Source: Takakia lepidozioides
Lineage: Eukaryota > Streptophyta > Takakiopsida > Takakiales > Takakiaceae
Direction: 5' to 3'
DNA length: 64,000 nucleotides
Assembly (NCBI GenBank): GCA_030704615.1
Contig: CM060733.1
Coordinates: 45,384,001-45,448,000, forward strand
Below are positions 26,822 to 38,407 of this stretch, in pieces. The notes beneath the pieces were generated by a model that was not told where the DNA came from, searched no databases, and was given only the letters and a program-made list of their open reading frames with translations. How positions within the stretch are numbered: position 1 is the first letter of the stretch; each line of letters opens with the position of its first letter. The translations under genes were made by a program, and so were the position numbers.

Positions 26822-29800
26822 ATGACGAGGCGTCGTTTGTTGGAGAACACAGGGCCAAGGCAGCAGGTGAACGCGGAGACTGATTCACAAGAGCAGACGG
26901 AGACTGAGGCAGCGGCTGCGACACAGTCGGCGATAAGAGTGCGCCAGCCTGTGGAGGCAGAGATGATTCGCAGGGACACTGAAGAAGGTGGAAGCACGCG
27001 GAACGCCGAACCTGAAGAAGGTCAAGAAACCCTTGCGCAGACAGAAACTCCAGCAGATGTGAGAGGGAAGAGGAAAGCTGCAGAAGGGGATCAAATTTCA
27101 AAACCTAAGAAGGTGCCAGTAAGTTTTATCATATAGTCTGTCTGATTGCCTTTCAAGGAGTCCTTCCTCTTCCATTCTTTAGCAGGAACTACTGAATCGC
27201 AAGCGTCGTTAACGCCATTCGATTCTCCTCATGAGATTTATGTACCTATGTGTTTGAAGAGAGAGTCTGCACTTACTATTCTCCCTAAACTACACTGAAT
27301 GTCGTTGCCCGCCAATCAGTTGCACATGTATGTCATTACACAACACCGATCCGGCAGGTTGTTATCTTTTGTGATTGTCGTTAACGTCGTTCGCTATCGC
27401 TCTCGCTTTTGTTTTGAATACGGCAGTCTCGGCTTTGCATGTGTAGATTGTGCTGAATTCTTTCACACCATTCATGGTGAGTTTCCTTGATACAGAGTGA
27501 TGGTCGTTACCGCCATTCACTATTTGCAAATCACTTAGTCAGAACTGAATGGCATCGTGCAGAAAACTGTGAGGTCGAAGCCTACAGGATCAGAGGGGAA
27601 AGGATCTGGAGATGGGGACGAGTCCGCAAAAAGCTCAGAGAATACAGATGAAGCAGATGAATCCGAAGTGCACTACCTTGACAAGGTGAAAGAACTCATG
27701 TCATTCCAGAAGGTAAACTCTCAGGAGGTTATAAGGGACATGCTCGTATCTGGAGGGCGTCTGGACATACCTCTGTGCCGGATGATATCAATGCCTATTG
27801 TGCGTCCACCTCTTTCCCATGACATAACAAAATTGGAGAGTGATTTTGTGCATGGATATAGACTTGGTGCACAAGTTTTTTATGTGTCACTGACGGATAT
27901 AAATGGGAAAAGCACATTAGTTTCTCCAGAGATCAGTGATAACTGGGATGAGTGCTGGAAAGATGCAAATGAGGAGTTCGAGCTGGGCCTCATGATGGGA
28001 AAGAACACCCAGCAATTCTGCAACCACATGTTCTACGTCTGGGACGGCAACCACCGATTGCTGGCATGGATGGGATACATTCAGAAACACCATTCGAAAG
28101 ACAAAGACAAGCATGTTGCTGTGGAGGCAATGGTTTTGGATCCAGGAAACGACATCGCTAGGCTTCTTACAGCTATGCACGACGTGAACAAGTAAGTCAT
28201 CCAGGAGATTTCATTCCCTCTGTAGTGTCTTGTTAATCCTCAAAAAACAGTGTTAAGGAATGCAATGTTTCCAATGTTTTTGCAGATCGACAGAGAAATC
28301 GCATGTGACAACAAGCTTGGTTCACACACTATTCCGAATTCAGAGGATTGGTCTGATGAAGCTGGATGATTTTCGGACAGTACTACCACCCAATATCATC
28401 AAGAAGTGCGAAACAGGAAGAGCTGCAGGCACTTGGTATTCTTTGACACGAGAGGCGTTTCTGGAATACATGTATGCGGTAAGCCCGAGTCTGTAATCTG
28501 TTTACTTTTCGAATACATATTTGTAGTCCCTTCGGAGCTAATCACTACTTGAATGAATGCAGCAAGAACTGGCAGAGGCAGCTGAGAAGGGAAAATCCGA
28601 ATATTACCGCACTACACCAGAGGAACTAAGGACATCAAAGGGTGTGGAAGCTGCAATAAAGAAGGAGTTTGAGATGCGAAGAACCAAATTGATGTCAGCC
28701 TTCGGAAAGCAGCTTAGAATAGTAGATCCTGACGACATTCACTTCTATGTCTGTGTCATTTCTACACGATTATTTGCATTCACCTGGATTAGGATGTATT
28801 TACAGTGTCATGGAATGGAATGTTCTGAATGGCGTTGACGACATTCATATCTGGAGCAGTAGTGTGGTCCTGAAAGGTCCTTGGAGCAGTTGTCAGAGCC
28901 ATTTCAATCTATGTTTTATTCTTTCTGTTCTACTTGCATCTTACTCACTGAGCGCTTTTGTGGGTTGGGATTTATCTCCTTTTTTCAGGTACACGAAATA
29001 TGTGCTTATGGAAGGAAATCACCTGAGCGGAATTCCCGACTATCTTGACATGTGGTCGGACCCTGCAAACGATCCAACCATGTATACTGCAGGGATATTG
29101 AAGGACTGGAGTCCTTCTCACTTCAGAGACTATGGGTGGTACCTTGACTGCCCACCTGAGCACACGACCTTTCAAGAACAGCATATGAAATACTTGAACA
29201 ATAACGCTGAGATGCTGGCGCCTTTGACTGACGAAGAGTATCAACGAAACATAGCAACCTTGGCTGCCAAGGAGCCTGATGCTCAGGGAACGCCGCAGAA
29301 GGGAAAGAAGGCGGGCCGCAAACCAAAAGACAAGGCTGTTGATGTCATAGCCATCTCACCAGCAAAGCCAAAGGACAAAGACAAGTCCAAAGAGAAGGAA
29401 AAGGACAAGGGGAAGGAGAATGAAAAGGAGATGGAGAGTGGGCAGGACTTTAGTGCTGGAAGATATACCCGCACTCTTCAGTGCGTGTTCGATGCCAAGC
29501 CACACCCTTCCCGTTCTGATTCAGCAGGAGAGATGAAAATTGTTAATGAGGGTTGGCTTTCGATGATGCAGAGTCGAAAGAGAGGATACACTGGGGTGCC
29601 ATCCCCTACCTGGGACAATATAATCTCATTCCTCAATCTGGTGAGAATTCCAGTTTCTTTCCTTTTTCTCTGAAAGTTTCGTTGGCAGTATTTCAGTCTC
29701 GTTCTTTGAAAACATTCTTGCCATCGTTCTTATAAAAAACATGTCTGTTGCAGGTGAGCACAGGTCCCACCTTCGTGTGCGGTGTGCAGAAAACTTATGC

Positions 29801-31192
29801 AGCCGACATTGTCATTCTCGACATCCCGGATGGCCAGGCTGTGCCAGAAGTTCTTCCAAAGGGCAAGACGCCAGGCTGGAACAAATTCGAGGACAACTAC
29901 TGGAGTTGGGTGTTCGGGTTCTGTAACAATTTCCTCTCTGATGCAGGGACACTTCTGCTTTTTCAGTCATGTGACAATGATAGTCGTCGGGCATTGGCAT
30001 CATACCTCAAGTCTTCAGGGTTTGAAGTTTTGCGCACATGGAATTGTGTGAACAGCCTCTACCTTGTGAAAGGGGGTTTCCCTGGTCAGCTGGTATGCCG
30101 TCTCCCTTCTGCTTGTGCTTTGATCATGAGTTTCAATTTTCTCTGCAGCTCCACTCTAGTAGAATGTTTTATGATCGACACCGATCATCAACGATTCATG
30201 ATTTTTTTGTGTCAGAGTTCTGAATAGCCTATGTACACACTTCCACTATAGATTGTGTTTACCACACTAACCTGCTATCTTTGCCAGACGAGGATGTTCG
30301 AGGCGATCTGCCTGCGGAGGATTCGCACATCAAAGACACCATCCTCCATCCACAGCTTTGAGATTTCTGACCAGGGTTGTTTCGTCAACCCCCCCTATGA
30401 GCCCCATGTCGATGACATTTTGTACAACTTCATGCACTCCAGTCAGACTCTGAAGAGACCAGATGGCACTCCCTGGAGAGGTGCAAAGGAAAAGTCACCA
30501 GCATTCATGCAAATACTGCTGGAGTCATGCAGCCACCGCTCTGCACGGGTGGTCGATCTTTCTGTGTCCACAGGTTCGTTTTTTCCCTTCCGAATTGGTT
30601 TCCTTTCAACAGTTTCATCTGCTTAAATCCCCCCCTCCAAACTGTTCATGTTCTCCTGTCTGGTGCAGGAGCAACTTACCACGCATGCAAGGCAGGCGGA
30701 AGAAGCCTTTTTGGCATGGAGGGTGATTCTGACCTCTACAACACCGTGCTCCTCCCCCTTTTGTCTGGCTCCACTTTAGGCACACAGACTGATCGGATTC
30801 AAATTCGAAATGATGACGATCCCGAAGATAAGCAGGTCGACAACGACTTTTCATGTGAGTAAGTGCTAAACCCTCTTTGGGAGTCATACTCAATTTCTCG
30901 ATAACATCAAAGTTACAGTAATAACTTTTTCAGGCTGTCTTTCAGGAAAGGCAGCGGTGGATCTTCAGGAGATACAGTCATTTCTGGCGAGTCTGTTTTC
31001 GACAGCCCCCTTTCCAATTTTCTGCTCCCTGTTTATGCCGAAGCAATGGCACTTCACGCGGCCGAGTCCCTATCCCCTGACTTTTTAGTGGCCAGCCGTA
31101 GGTGTATCCAGTGTGGATCCGGTGTTCTAAAATACTTAGACTTAGATGCAGAGGAAGAGGGGATACATTGTACTGACTCTGAGTCAGACTGA
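26822..31192 (+). CDS. ParB-like plus beta-class DNA-methyltransferase-like protein, nine exons
   Basis: Exons: 26822-27118, 27563-28191, 28286-28478, 28563 to about 28795, 28989-29640, 29754-30092, 30288-30573, 30669-30858, 30946-31192. All junctions are GT-AG with matching phases and no stops, about 1020 codons; only the end of exon 4 is ambiguous (28795 or 28804). Residues 1-150 are charged and disordered. Near 265, FYVWDGNHRLLAWMGYIQ fits the ParB/Srx core (compare DGHHR). Residues 535-620 are Lys/Glu-rich with GRKPKDK, an AT-hook or nuclear signal. From about 670: TYAADIVILDIPDG (motif IV position), FLSDAGTLLLFQS, SSGFEVLRTWN; then about 850-895 SPAFMQILLESC and VVDLSVSTGATYHACKAGG with LFGMEGD, an AdoMet-binding motif I. 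Motif IV before motif I is the beta-class order. The tetrapeptide is DIPD, not DPPY, so catalysis is doubtful. The end is acidic after CIQCGSG. Domain calls are inference from motifs. Confidence 0.72.
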
Positions 31193-31690
31193 ACTGTATT
31201 CTTTTAATATTCATTTTCATATTATCTGGAAAACGTTGAATCCCCTTCCTCCACCGTAGTTGTTCCTTTAGAACAAATAATAATCACAGAATCAACTTTC
31301 GTTTAAATTGCTATATGTATGAATCCATCTCACAAACCTTCCTGACTCTTCTCATATCCATTGTGCATTCATCTACACTGTATTCATGCGTGCTCCATTC
31401 ATGAAAGCTTCATTTGTACAACATCCATTGTACATTCATCATCTGTACTCTTTAATCCACCCCACAAACCTTCCACACTCATTTCATATACTTTGTGCAT
31501 TCGTCAAAAGATTTGGTCATGCATCTTCCTGTCATGAATTTTTGTCATTGCTCAACATCCATTATACATTCATCCATTTTACTCTTATCCATCCGTCATT
31601 CATCCATCTACATACATTTTTCACACTCATCCATCTGTTTATCATCCAACTGTACATTCATCCATCCTTTATTCAATGCCTTTTATTATG
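31193..31690. repeat. Degenerate CATCCATT-rich tract
   Basis: After about 31320 the sequence is a loose repeat of CATTCATCCAT and CATCCATTGTACATTCATC. The ORFs in it are artefacts of the repeat. No gene is seen. Confidence 0.7.
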
Positions 31691-31699
31691 TCGTCCAGC

Positions 31700-31889
31700 T
31701 TGTTTCCGCGGTAAAGGATGCCAATCCGCGGGAATACACTCCACTTCTTTCTGGGCGCGTGGTGACTCGGCCTTCACGTGTGATGACGTGGACTGAGCCC
31801 CGTGACGTGGCATTTGCGCAAGGTGACGTGGCGTGAGCGCAGTTGCGCTCACGCGCTCACGTGACCAGGCTCACGCCGAGGCATCCCTG
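31700..31889 (-). repeat. GC-rich border module A (right end of a MULE-like insertion)
   Basis: It contains two CCGCGG motifs (31706, 31725), three TGACGTGG motifs and inverted GTGAGCGC/GCGCTCAC blocks, and ends GAGGCATCCCTG. It directly abuts an internal point of a gypsy-A element at 31890. The reverse complement of its end starts CAGGGATGCC and shares GGCGTGAGC and CACGTGAGCGCG with module D. Confidence 0.65.
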
Positions 31890-34800
31890 TTAACAAAGAG
31901 ATGTTGGGAAGAGTCAATGCTAATAAGTTGAAGGGGTACAGTGGTATCCATGACAAACCATTGCAGCATGATTTGCATGTTGAAAAGCAAAAGCAGTCAC
32001 AGGGTGCACCAGTGTTACCAAAGGAGTATGGAGCACTTGACGCTAGGCCGAGCATATATGACCAGGGCGGGCAGAACAGGTGCGACACAACCTATCACAG
32101 CCCATCAAGGCGCGACACAGCCTATCACAGCACATCAAGGCGCGACACAGTCTATCACAGCCCATCAAGGCACAACACAACCTATCACAGCCCATCAATG
32201 CGCGACACAGCCTATTACAACCCATCAAGGCGCGACACAGCCTATCATAGCCCATTATGGCGCGACACAGAATATCACAACCTACCACAGCGTGTCACAG
32301 CCTATCACAACTTACCACAGTGTATCACAACCTATCACGGCGTACCACAGTATGACACAGCCTGTCACAGCTTAACACAGCCTACTAGGGTTACACCATC
32401 CATAGAATCAGTGACAGGTGGACGCAGGATAACTTCAGGAAAATGGCCGGCGGAAGAAAGGACGGAAGCCAGTTTAGAAAGGGACACGTGGAAGTCAGGG
32501 CGCAACACACAGCTGAGAAGAAAGTGCAAGAACAAATGTCATCAAGAAAGAGGACAAGAATGGCCGTCAAAATACCTAATCAGCGCGTCAATTTGGATGA
32601 AAGGCGGGCCCATTAATGAATACGGAAAAGGGGCAACAGAACAAACGGCAAGTACAGAAAAGCGAAATTCTTGTCACATGTGTTATCCTAGTGGACAGTC
32701 CAGTAGGGAAAGTCCACTAAAGAAAATTAAATCTAAAATCCAGTCACAGCGCTTACAGCCAATAGAAAGCCAGAGAAGGGATCAAGAAATTGGAGGGAAA
32801 TTAAGCGCAAGAGTCGGCGTCGTTCTAAGTAACGAGCGTCTCGACGGAACAAACCATCAATGCGATAGCTTGGAAGCTATGGAGGAACTAACTGACTATA
32901 CGCTCGCAATATTACTTACGCAGTGGCATAGGGACAAAAGAATAGAATGGATCTTTTCTCTTGATCGATGCTCGCAAGCCCCGCAGGCTTACAAGAAATT
33001 ACCCATAGCTTTTTGTGGCAACCATATGTTTATGCTTTGTGCACTACAGGCATTTCTTCAATTGTTACAACCAAAACATTTCTGTGGGTCTAGAATGAAG
33101 AGAGTGAGAGGAATGGAGGAAATCAGGGTGAAGAGCACCATAATCCTGCAGAAACAAACGATTGCTACTCCACAGGCGGTGAAGTTACTGAAAGAGCTGC
33201 GATTGGAAGGATTGCAAAGCAAAGACTGGACATTGCACCATAGACAGTACATGTTACAATTCTTGCAAAACTTTGAGCCAATGACAGGAGCAACCACGGT
33301 GAAGGGAGTTGAATTAGTAATTACTCCCCTATACCTACAGCAATTGTTTCGATTGCCAGCAGGTCAAGTGCATGTGGAGGAACACAGGGCAAGACTGCAA
33401 ATAGGGGACTTATTCCAAGAAGGAAGTTTCTTTAAAACTCAGGGTTATGCTTGTACCAAGGCCGTGTACCCAGGGCTAAGGGAGGTAGGCCAGGTATTGA
33501 ACGTTTTGTTTGCCATGAAACAAAACCAACAATATTTGAGCAGATCATTCACAGAAAAAATACTCAAAGCCCTGAGAGGACAAGAGGTAGAATGGGCAGA
33601 CATAATGTACAACGCACTGGTAGAGGAGATGAAAAGATTACAGGGTACTGCCGCAAAGTCTCCTATCATAGTGTCTGGCCCAATCATTGCTCAAATAATT
33701 CTTGATTCTGGCATACTTGATGCGCAAGAAAGAAAGGAGATGAGAGTGTTTGAGCCAGAAACCACTGCAATGGAAGACCAAGGCTCTTCACACAGTGAGG
33801 ATGGACTGGCAGGGCAACCCAAGACTAAGAGGCAGAGACGGGGAAAGACTGTAGTGGCGGATCCACTGGCTTCACGGATTCCGCTTGATAATGTTTCCCA
33901 AGCTCATGTGCAGGAAGGGGCACAGCAGCACAGAGAGCTGCTATTACTGGAAGCAGGACCTTCAGAGAGGGAAGAGGAAGTTACTTCAGTATCACAGCCA
34001 TCACAGCCAGATGATCGGCTTGTCACAAAGTTACCACAAGTTGTCCATGCAGTTCAACCAGAAATAATTGATTTAGAAAAAGAAGAATTAGATATTCCAA
34101 CTACAGAACAGGTGGTGGCAGAAATTGAGAAGGGGGACCTTCTCTATGAATATTCTAGTATGGTCAAGGACACAGTGATTCCGGAGGTGCAACGGTTGTC
34201 CAGGGCAAACCCTACGGCACATATAATACACACACCTGTGACGGAGGTACCACAGGTAGAATGCCAAGACACTGCAGCACCAGTGACGAATGAAGTGGTT
34301 CAGGAAGAAAATCTGGTGGGGCAATGGCCTGAATGGTTCGTAAGGCATCACACTGTTGAGGATCAGGGAGAACAGCAGCAAGCTCACCAAAATGACCCTC
34401 AACGGGCTATGCTTATGGGTTTCATAAGCAGGACACTGAATTTGTTGGGTACTTATGTCAAATCCCATGTTCCCACTACTCAATTGGCAGCTTTGAGGGA
34501 GGAACTCAGGAAAGAGTTTGAGGCTCGACTTGCCACAGAGTGTGCAAACAAGGTCGATGAAGAGGTCACTCTCAAAATGCAGCAAGACTTGGAGAGTACA
34601 GAAGCGGCTTTGCAATTGGCCAAGGAACAATTGATTGAGGCAGGCCTCGCACAAGACCACTTGCACGAAGCACATAAGCAACAGCTGTACCAAATGCAGG
34701 TGAAGCATGAAAGCAAGTTGCAAGAAGTGAATGCACTACATATGGAGTTGCAGACAGTGCATGATAGGATGGCCATACAATGTGCTACACTCACAACTAT

Positions 34801-36652
34801 GCTTGACCAATCTACAAAAGAAATAAACAGTCAAGCGGAAAAATGTACGAAGGCAGAGGAAGAGAATGTTGAGCAAATGAAACTCATTGTCGATATGAAG
34901 AATACAATCTGTCGCAATGAGGATACTTTCAAGCAATACAGGCAGGTTGAAGCTGACCAAGAGAGGCACATCCTGGAGTTGCAACAAACGATGATGGCCA
35001 ATAGAAATGAAATCTCGGTCAGTAACAAGGCTTGGAAGGAAGCCAATAATCTGCTTGCTACCTATGCGAATTTGGTTGAACCTCATGCGAAGCGCATGGA
35101 GGCTTTACAACAGCAGTTAGATGTGTACAAACTCAGAGAGGAGCACACTCTCAGAGGAACCATAAGCAACTTGGTGGATAACCACCTTATGCAGGTCTGG
35201 TTAGCACAAGGGCCAGTGGAGGGCAAAGCACCACGAAAGCTCACCCAAAACGAGATGAATGAGCTCAGGCTGCAAGTGCAGAACATTGCCACAACTACTA
35301 TAGACAATGTCTATAGTAGGATAGCGGAGTTACAAGAGGATGTAGACGGCCTGCAGACTCAAGTGGAGGACCTCACTTCAAATATCGACAAAAGAGTCTA
35401 TATATCAGAAGAACAACTAAGGGCTTCTTATTTACAAGCCAGAACTTTGGCTTTTCAGTCTTCTTCACAGGAGGTGCAGGAGATGCCAATGGTACAAGAG
35501 CCAGTGTCACCAACACCACAACAAGTCACTGTGCCAGTAGCTGACCCTGTTGTTACTACAGCCAGACCACAGCCACCACAGCCTGAGGTATGGGGCAATG
35601 CTGCTTTTAACCCACCTAAAACTCCAGCTGCAAGGGAGTACAGTAGGGCTATGATTATGCCCTTCAACCAAATTCCCATTATGTTAGACTTGGCTTGGAA
35701 AGAATTTAGTCCTCCGCAGTCATTGGCACATTACTATCAAATCATGCGCATTTGGCTGCCAGTGGCAACTAGGACTAAAGTTCTTCCAAACAATCGACCA
35801 ATTGAGGATCATCACTTTGCACAGTACTGGCATGAGGCATGTACCATGTTGAAGGAATTAATTGCCTTCCAAGTTGTACATGGATTCATTCATACCAAGA
35901 CCAAAGAGGTAGCAAATATTGTCATGGGATGCGGGTTATACTACGCTGTTTGTTTTCTGGTATGTTACCACATTGAGCAGCACAAGATGCAATCACGCTT
36001 TCTGAGTTATTCTAGTGGGGATCATTGGGTTTTACCTTCAGTGCCACCTCATATGTACCTATATGAGGCAAAAGTTATGATGCAAAAGGATTCTCAAATT
36101 CATTCATGGTTTCAAGCGGCCTGGAACAATTTGTCAACACAAAAATTCGGCATGGATGATATTTTCTATAAGGGCCATGAGGCATGGAAATACTTGCACA
36201 ATTCAAAAGTCATTGGTACACCACTCACCTGGACAGACAAGGAGCTCAGGGTCTTCACCAATTTTGCCATTCAGCGTTTACACCAAGTTTTAAAGTTTAA
36301 ACTTCCTGACATGGTAGGACAACATTGTATGCCCCAGAGGATTCCACAAAAAGTTCGACAATTAAAACACCTGAGAGGGGATGAGGATTCTGATACAACT
36401 GTTTCTTCAGCGGATTCTTTTGACATGGGAGAAGACTATGCAATTCAGATGGCAGAGAAGGAGCGACGGGGGTCTCCTATGCCTGAAAGGTTACCTCAAT
36501 ATCAGCCTCCCGAGGGCCTCACATATCTAGGTAGTGTTCAATCATCTCCGTCAACCAGTGACAGACCTCGGGCTCGTACACACAGTCCGCCACGAAACTC
36601 TCAACGTCATAAAGGTGCTCGCTCACAAAGGTTTCTTAATCCCCAACAGTAA
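31890..36652 (+). CDS. gypsy-A integrase tail fused to very long third ORF (ORF3)
   Basis: The open frame 31901-36652 has 1583 codons and no stop. It opens inside the integrase tail (GRVNANKLKGYSG), so the first Met is not a natural start. Then comes a 10-residue repeat (RRDTAYHSPS) at residues 57-140. The next region (about 420-610) has VITPLYLQQLFRLPAGQVHVE and KSPIIVSGPIIAQIILDSG, reminiscent of the putative plant transposon protein domain (PF20167). About 860-1150 is a long coiled coil (heptad Leu/Gln/Glu). About 1240-1490 is a Trp-rich globular region (MLDLAWKEFSPPQSLAHYY, FVCYHIEQHK-like) and the tail is Ser/Arg-rich. It ends 38 bp before the 3' LTR. In copy 1 (46.9-48.5 kb) the same region is broken by stops. 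Position between pol and the LTR recalls the extra ORF of Athila/Tat elements; no signal peptide or membrane anchor was seen, so I do not call it an envelope. Confidence 0.75.
32080..32290 (+). repeat. In-frame 30-bp minisatellite in gypsy-A ORF3
   Basis: About seven units, each containing GCGACACAGCCTATCACAGC, preserve the reading frame and encode RRDTAYHSPS variants, followed by shorter CACAGC repeats to about 32380. The related array in copy 1 is at 47105-47340. Confidence 0.85.
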
Positions 36653-36673
36653 ACCGTGAGGACACGGCTTTTT

Positions 36674-36899
36674 GAGAGGGGATGGGGTAATGTTAGAGGA
36701 CTGTCTGGGACTTAGACACTTATACGGGATCTGTGGGGTACCCTTGATTTTTGCACAGACTGAGACCAACAGGAGCCTTAGGGGTGACAGCAACGCACTT
36801 TAGAGGGGGGTTACACGGCCCGTCACAGTCCGTCACAGCCAACACAGCCGTCACAGCTTCGCACAGCCAACACAACCCGTCACAGCCGACACAGCCAGT
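36674..36899 (+). repeat. gypsy-A polypurine tract and truncated 3' LTR
   Basis: The purine-rich GAGAGGGGATGGGGTAA (36674-36690) is the plus-strand primer site. The LTR starts at 36691 with TGTTAGAGGACTGTCTGGG and runs through CACAGCC repeats. Similarity to the complete LTR at 39420 stops near 36899. Confidence 0.8.
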
Positions 36900-37754
36900 C
36901 TGGCTTCCCCTTGACAAAATGAAATAGACATGTCGAGGTACACAAAAGAAGCGTCATAGCAATTTTGTTCCAAAAAACATTGTACCACTGGAAACAACAC
37001 ATCCAAACGGGCTGTTTTCTTTTGGTTTTATTCGGGGCCAAATTGGAAATGGGATGGTTGTGTGTCCTTGTTGTCCTGTTTGCAATGTGTGCGTGGGATG
37101 CAACTTCATGGGAACAAACTATTATTGGAGATGGGGGTTGCATGGACTGCCCGGATTGTTCCTTCAATCTATTTAGAGTTTTGTGGACCTCACAGGCTTG
37201 AGTGCATTTCAAAAACAAACAATCGACTTTGGTTCGTGTACAGCATTCTCGCATCATTTGCTCGCTTGTCTCCAAACCATTCCTGCTAGAAGAATGCTTG
37301 GTGAATCCATCGAGGTGAAGTCCACGTGATCAAAGATCGTTCAAGCATTCTCAAATCTGGTGAGCATCCATGATGCTCCCGCACATACTTGGCATGTTCG
37401 CAAAGGTGGTGAGTAAGAAAAGATTTTGCAGGGATCCGCTTTAGATGATGTCAGTGTGCACCTCCTCACGACATACCCACATTCCAATGCAGAGTTTGGT
37501 TTTCCGTCCTTAAGCTCCCGATAGTCTCGAGGCTGAGCCAAAAGCCCAGGCCCTCCTGAGGCCTAGTTTTTGGGCAAATTACACACAGCAGATTGATGCT
37601 TGTGTGAAGGGATTTCTAGAGGATATCTGGAAAACCCGGATTAATTCTTTATATGAAGGAAAGTCTTTGATAACGTCTAGATGGATGCAATGGATACAAA
37701 GGATGGATACAATGGATGTAATACATCCAGTCTACATTCCCGGGAAATGGCTGT
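36900..37754. other. No gene recognised
   Basis: No convincing coding region. ATGGATAC-type repeats occur at about 37680-37730 (inverted relative to the CATCCATT tract at 31.4-31.7 kb). The minus ORF 36880-37275 has no recognisable motif. Confidence 0.4.
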
Positions 37755-37890
37755 TCAACCCGCGGTAATAGGTGACACCCGCGGAAATAGGCCCTGTATG
37801 CATGCTGACGTGGTGTGAGCCTGTGCTGGGCTCACGGTTTCCTGGGCTCACAGGCTCCCGCCTCCGGACTCACGGAATAGCACCCCCCTC
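37755..37890. repeat. GC-rich border module B
   Basis: It has CCGCGGTAATAGG (37759) and CCGCGGAAATAGG (about 37779), then TGCATGCTGACGTGG and several GGCTCAC motifs. It abuts the RT domain of the methyltransferase-bearing gypsy at about 37890. The double CCGCGG-AATAGG plan matches module C. Confidence 0.6.
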
Positions 37891-38213
37891 GGCATGGCAT
37901 ACCTATTGGACTTGGTCTGACGATTTACAGGCCGGTAATCACCGCACATACGTCTCTCCGTCCAATTGCCATAGACATCCTTCTTGGCTGGCATCACTGT
38001 GGCTGAAGCATACTCTCCCCCAAATAGCTCCACCAACCCAGTCTCCCAAAGGTCCTGAGTTCTCATCTGAATCAAGGACCTCTCCATGTCACTGTATCTA
38101 TAGGGTCTCCGAAAGATTGGCGTGTCAATAGCCAATTCAATGCGAATCTCTTGACCTTTCAGTGCTCCTAAGTCCTTCAAACTGAAGGCAAAGCAGTTCC
38201 TGTAAACCCTCAA
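37890..38213 (-). pseudogene. Reverse transcriptase of a methyltransferase-bearing gypsy, truncated
   Basis: Minus-strand frame with RNCFAFSLKDLGALKGQEI, IFRRPYRYSDMERSLIQ and RRMCGDYRPVNRQTKSNRYAM, the N-terminal RT fingers of a Ty3/gypsy element. It stops before the catalytic YxDD region, where module B begins. The C5-methyltransferase domain lies upstream in the same transcriptional direction (38408-39419), so the two were probably one polyprotein; the stretch between them (38214-38407) is frameshifted. Confidence 0.85.
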
Positions 38214-38407
38214 GAACCGCCGTATACGTCGTCTCTCTCCTCCGGTGACTATAGGTCCAACATTAGGCTCCCAGTTGTCCTTCGTGACCGCAACCTTGAG
38301 TCCAGCAAGCTTAGAGGTAGAAGACGCGTCTCATGGTTGCTATGCTGCAACCTCTTCAGCAGTGACCACTACCTCCTCTGTCAGTGACAATTTCTCATCC
38401 TGCCCCA

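Noticed and set aside
30390-30420. NPPY in exon 7 as the methyltransferase catalytic motif
   Set aside because: It lies after the strand-like blocks that normally follow motif IV in beta-class enzymes; kept only as an alternative.
32043-32288. Minus-strand ORF with a regular Cys/Leu repeat (GCDRLCRALM)
   Set aside because: It is the antisense reading of the in-frame CACAGCC minisatellite of ORF3.
34480-34800. Cys/Ser-rich minus-strand ORFs inside ORF3
   Set aside because: They are antisense to the coiled-coil segment of ORF3 and have no independent support.
36880-37275. 131-codon minus-strand ORF
   Set aside because: No motif, no neighbour or homologue recalled, and it overlaps an LTR edge; chance ORF is likelier.
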